In this document: piece after piece, positions 62,750 through 64,000 of the stretch
Position numbering within the stretch: position 1 is the stretch's first letter
How the letters are laid out: every line of letters begins with the position of its first letter
DNA from: Rhodovulum imhoffii
GTDB lineage: Bacteria; Pseudomonadota; Alphaproteobacteria; Rhodobacterales; Rhodobacteraceae
DNA length: 64,000 nucleotides
Direction: 5' to 3'
NCBI RefSeq assembly: GCF_003046545.1
Contig: NZ_QAAA01000002.1
Coordinates: 124,001 to 188,000 of the forward strand
Program-made: the position numbers and the translations under genes
Notes under the pieces: generated by a model
Told to the model about the DNA's origin: nothing
Databases searched by the model: none
The model's input: the letters and a program-made list of their open reading frames with translations, nothing else

Positions 62750-63895
62750 ATGGATTTTGCACTGACCGAAGAACAGACGGCGATTTACGACATGGCCCAT
62801 GCCTTCGGGCAGGAGCAGATCGCCCCCCACGCACAGGCATGGGAACAGGCCGGCACGATCCCCCGTGAGATCTGGCCCAAACTGGCGGAACTGGGCTTTG
62901 CCGGGCTTTACGTGCGCGAGGAGTCGGGCGGCTCCGGGCTGACGCGCCTTGACGCGACGCTGGTGTTCGAGGCCCTCAGCCAGGCCTGTCCCTCGGTCGC
63001 GGCATTCCTGTCGATCCACAACATGTGCGCCAAGATGCTGGACAGCTTTGGCACCGACGAGTTGAGGGCCCGCTATCTCGCACCGGCACTGACGATGGAA
63101 AAGGTCTTTTCCTACTGCCTGACGGAACCGGGTTCCGGCTCGGACGCGGCGGCTTTGAAAACCCGCGCCGAGGCGACGGATCGTGGCTACTGCCTGACCG
63201 GAACGAAGGCCTTCATCTCCGGGGGCGGGTATTCGGACGCCTATATCGTGATGGCCCGCACCGGCGCGGACGGTCCACGCGGCATCTCCGCCATGGTGGT
63301 GGAGGATGGCACGCCGGGATTGTCCTTTGGCGGGCTGGAGGCGAAAATGGGGTGGCGCAGCCAGCCCACCCGTCAGGTTCAGTTCGACGACTGTGAAATC
63401 CCCGCCACAAACCTTCTGGGGGAGGAAGGCAAGGGGTTTCGCTACGCGATGATGGGGCTTGATGGCGGGCGGCTGAACATCGCCGCTTGCAGCCTTGGCG
63501 GCGCACAGGCGGCCCTGGACACGACGCTCGCCTACATGGGGGAGCGCAAGGCTTTCGGCAAGACACTCGATCAGTTCCAGGCCCTGCAATTCCGGCTGGC
63601 AGAGCTGGAGATCGAACTTCAGGCCGCCCGCACTTTCCTGCGCCAGGCGGCCTGGAAACTGGACCAGGGGGCGTCGGATGCCTCAAAATTCTGTGCCATG
63701 GCGAAAAAGTTCGTCACCGAGGCCGGCAGCCGCGTGGCCGACCAGTGCCTGCAACTGCATGGTGGCTACGGGTATCTCGCGGATTATGGCATCGAAAAAC
63801 TCGTCCGGGACCTGCGCGTGCACCAGATCCTTGAGGGTACCAACGAGATCATGCGCCTCATCGTCGCCCGTGCCCTGCTGGAGCACCGTGCATGA
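62750..63895 (+). CDS. Acyl-CoA dehydrogenase, probably isobutyryl-CoA dehydrogenase
   Basis: A 381-residue FAD enzyme of the acyl-CoA dehydrogenase family. Motifs YCLTEPGSGSDAAALKT, GGRLNIAACSLGGAQAAL and the catalytic-base region QILEGTNEIMRLI (Glu about 362) are present. The SIHNMCAKML segment and the neighbouring valine genes point to isobutyryl-CoA dehydrogenase (valine), as in ACAD8, but a related branched-chain substrate is possible. It starts 31 bp after the ligase gene with AAGGAGA and its stop overlaps the next ATG. Confidence 0.9.
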   Translation: MDFALTEEQTAIYDMAHAFGQEQIAPHAQAWEQAGTIPREIWPKLAELGFAGLYVREESGGSGLTRLDATLVFEALSQACPSVAAFLSIHNMCAKMLDSFGTDELRARYLAPALTMEKVFSYCLTEPGSGSDAAALKTRAEATDRGYCLTGTKAFISGGGYSDAYIVMARTGADGPRGISAMVVEDGTPGLSFGGLEAKMGWRSQPTRQVQFDDCEIPATNLLGEEGKGFRYAMMGLDGGRLNIAACSLGGAQAALDTTLAYMGERKAFGKTLDQFQALQFRLAELEIELQAARTFLRQAAWKLDQGASDASKFCAMAKKFVTEAGSRVADQCLQLHGGYGYLADYGIEKLVRDLRVHQILEGTNEIMRLIVARALLEHRA

Positions 63896-64000
63896 GCGAT
63901 ATCGCCATTCGCAGGGAAGGCCGCATCGGGCGCATCACCCTGACCCGCCCCAAGGCGCTGAACGCGCTCAGCTACGAGATGTGCCTGGAAATCGAGGCGG
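63892..64000 (+). CDS. Enoyl-CoA hydratase/isomerase family protein, probable 3-hydroxyisobutyryl-CoA hydrolase (partial)
   Basis: Only the first 36 codons are in the window: a crotonase-fold N-terminus with GRIGRITLTRPKALNALSYEM, which resembles 3-hydroxyisobutyryl-CoA hydrolase and its neighbours. It overlaps the acyl-CoA dehydrogenase stop by 4 nt. In valine breakdown the hydrolase acts after isobutyryl-CoA dehydrogenase and enoyl-CoA hydratase. The fragment cannot tell hydrolase from hydratase. Confidence 0.7.
   Translation, partial: MSDIAIRREGRIGRITLTRPKALNALSYEMCLEIEA

Noticed and set aside
1-64000. CRISPR arrays, insertion sequences, prophage genes, toxin-antitoxin or other defence islands
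   Set aside because: I looked for repeat arrays, transposase and integrase motifs and abrupt base-composition changes and found none. The window reads as continuous core chromosome.

Overview
The window is GC-rich chromosomal DNA from an alphaproteobacterium, most likely a member of the Rhodobacterales (Paracoccaceae/Roseobacteraceae). The evidence is gene content and order: DUF177-rpmF-plsX-fabH-ihfA-MerR-tRNA-Pro, argS-SPOR-nagZ-scpA-scpB, lptF-lptG-lptD-surA-pdxA-rsmA, an OlsB ornithine-lipid enzyme, a DksA without zinc-finger cysteines, and valine-catabolism genes. I see no insertion sequence, prophage, integrase, CRISPR array or rRNA. Coding density is very high, no gene-free stretch exceeds 200 bases, and many neighbours overlap by 4 nt (ATGA, GTGA, TTGA).

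Layout. 1-1317: end of an Mrp Na+/H+ antiporter operon (D partial, E, F, G). 1409-5620: lipid ABC importer/exporter of the Mla/MCE type (STAS-MlaE, MlaF, a long MlaD, a PqiC-like lipoprotein). 5623-6927 (-): UDP-glucose dehydrogenase. 7095-13230: TamA, TamB and a secreted META-domain protein. 13283-19000: ndk (-), an ABC-F ATPase, MarC, a retropepsin-like protease, then holC and pepA (-). 19054-26412: one long overlapping operon for LPS export (lptF, lptG, lptD), periplasmic folding (surA), pyridoxal phosphate synthesis (pdxA) and rRNA methylation (rsmA). 26417-29561 (-): DUF4167 protein, prmC, prfA, DUF1499 protein, followed upstream by a SpeB-type ureohydrolase.

30649-35901: mazG, an orphan ferric-iron binding protein, a nucleoside hydrolase, olsB (-), msrB, bamE (-), DUF177. 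36058-40943: rpmF-plsX-fabH, ihfA and a MerR-type regulator, tRNA-Pro(GGG) with its own promoter and strong terminator, a two-domain dCTP deaminase, and a 72-residue protein of unknown role. 40953-49009 (-): scpB, scpA, nagZ, SPOR protein, argS, a CPA-type antiporter with an RCK domain, dGTPase. 49085-52687 (+): ErpA-like Fe-S carrier, a cytochrome c'/b561 pair, an HI0933-type flavoprotein and exonuclease III.

52690-58909: FAD monooxygenase (-), dksA (-), then a divergent operon of MoxR ATPase, DUF2927 lipoprotein and VWA protein, then coaD and a CBS-domain protein (-). 58966-64000: LysR regulator (-) divergent from methylmalonate-semialdehyde dehydrogenase, a GCS2/YbdK-type ligase, isobutyryl-CoA dehydrogenase and the start of a probable 3-hydroxyisobutyryl-CoA hydrolase; together these form much of the valine pathway.

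A strong theme is cell-envelope assembly (Mla, Tam, Lpt, SurA, BamE, OlsB, NagZ, SPOR). Most of the window is ordinary core genome. The least explained items are the MoxR/DUF2927/VWA operon with paired 14-bp repeats in its shared upstream region with dksA, and several operator-like palindromes (ihfA, the iron-binding protein, the cytochrome operon). All function calls rest on reading the translated sequence; no database search was run.
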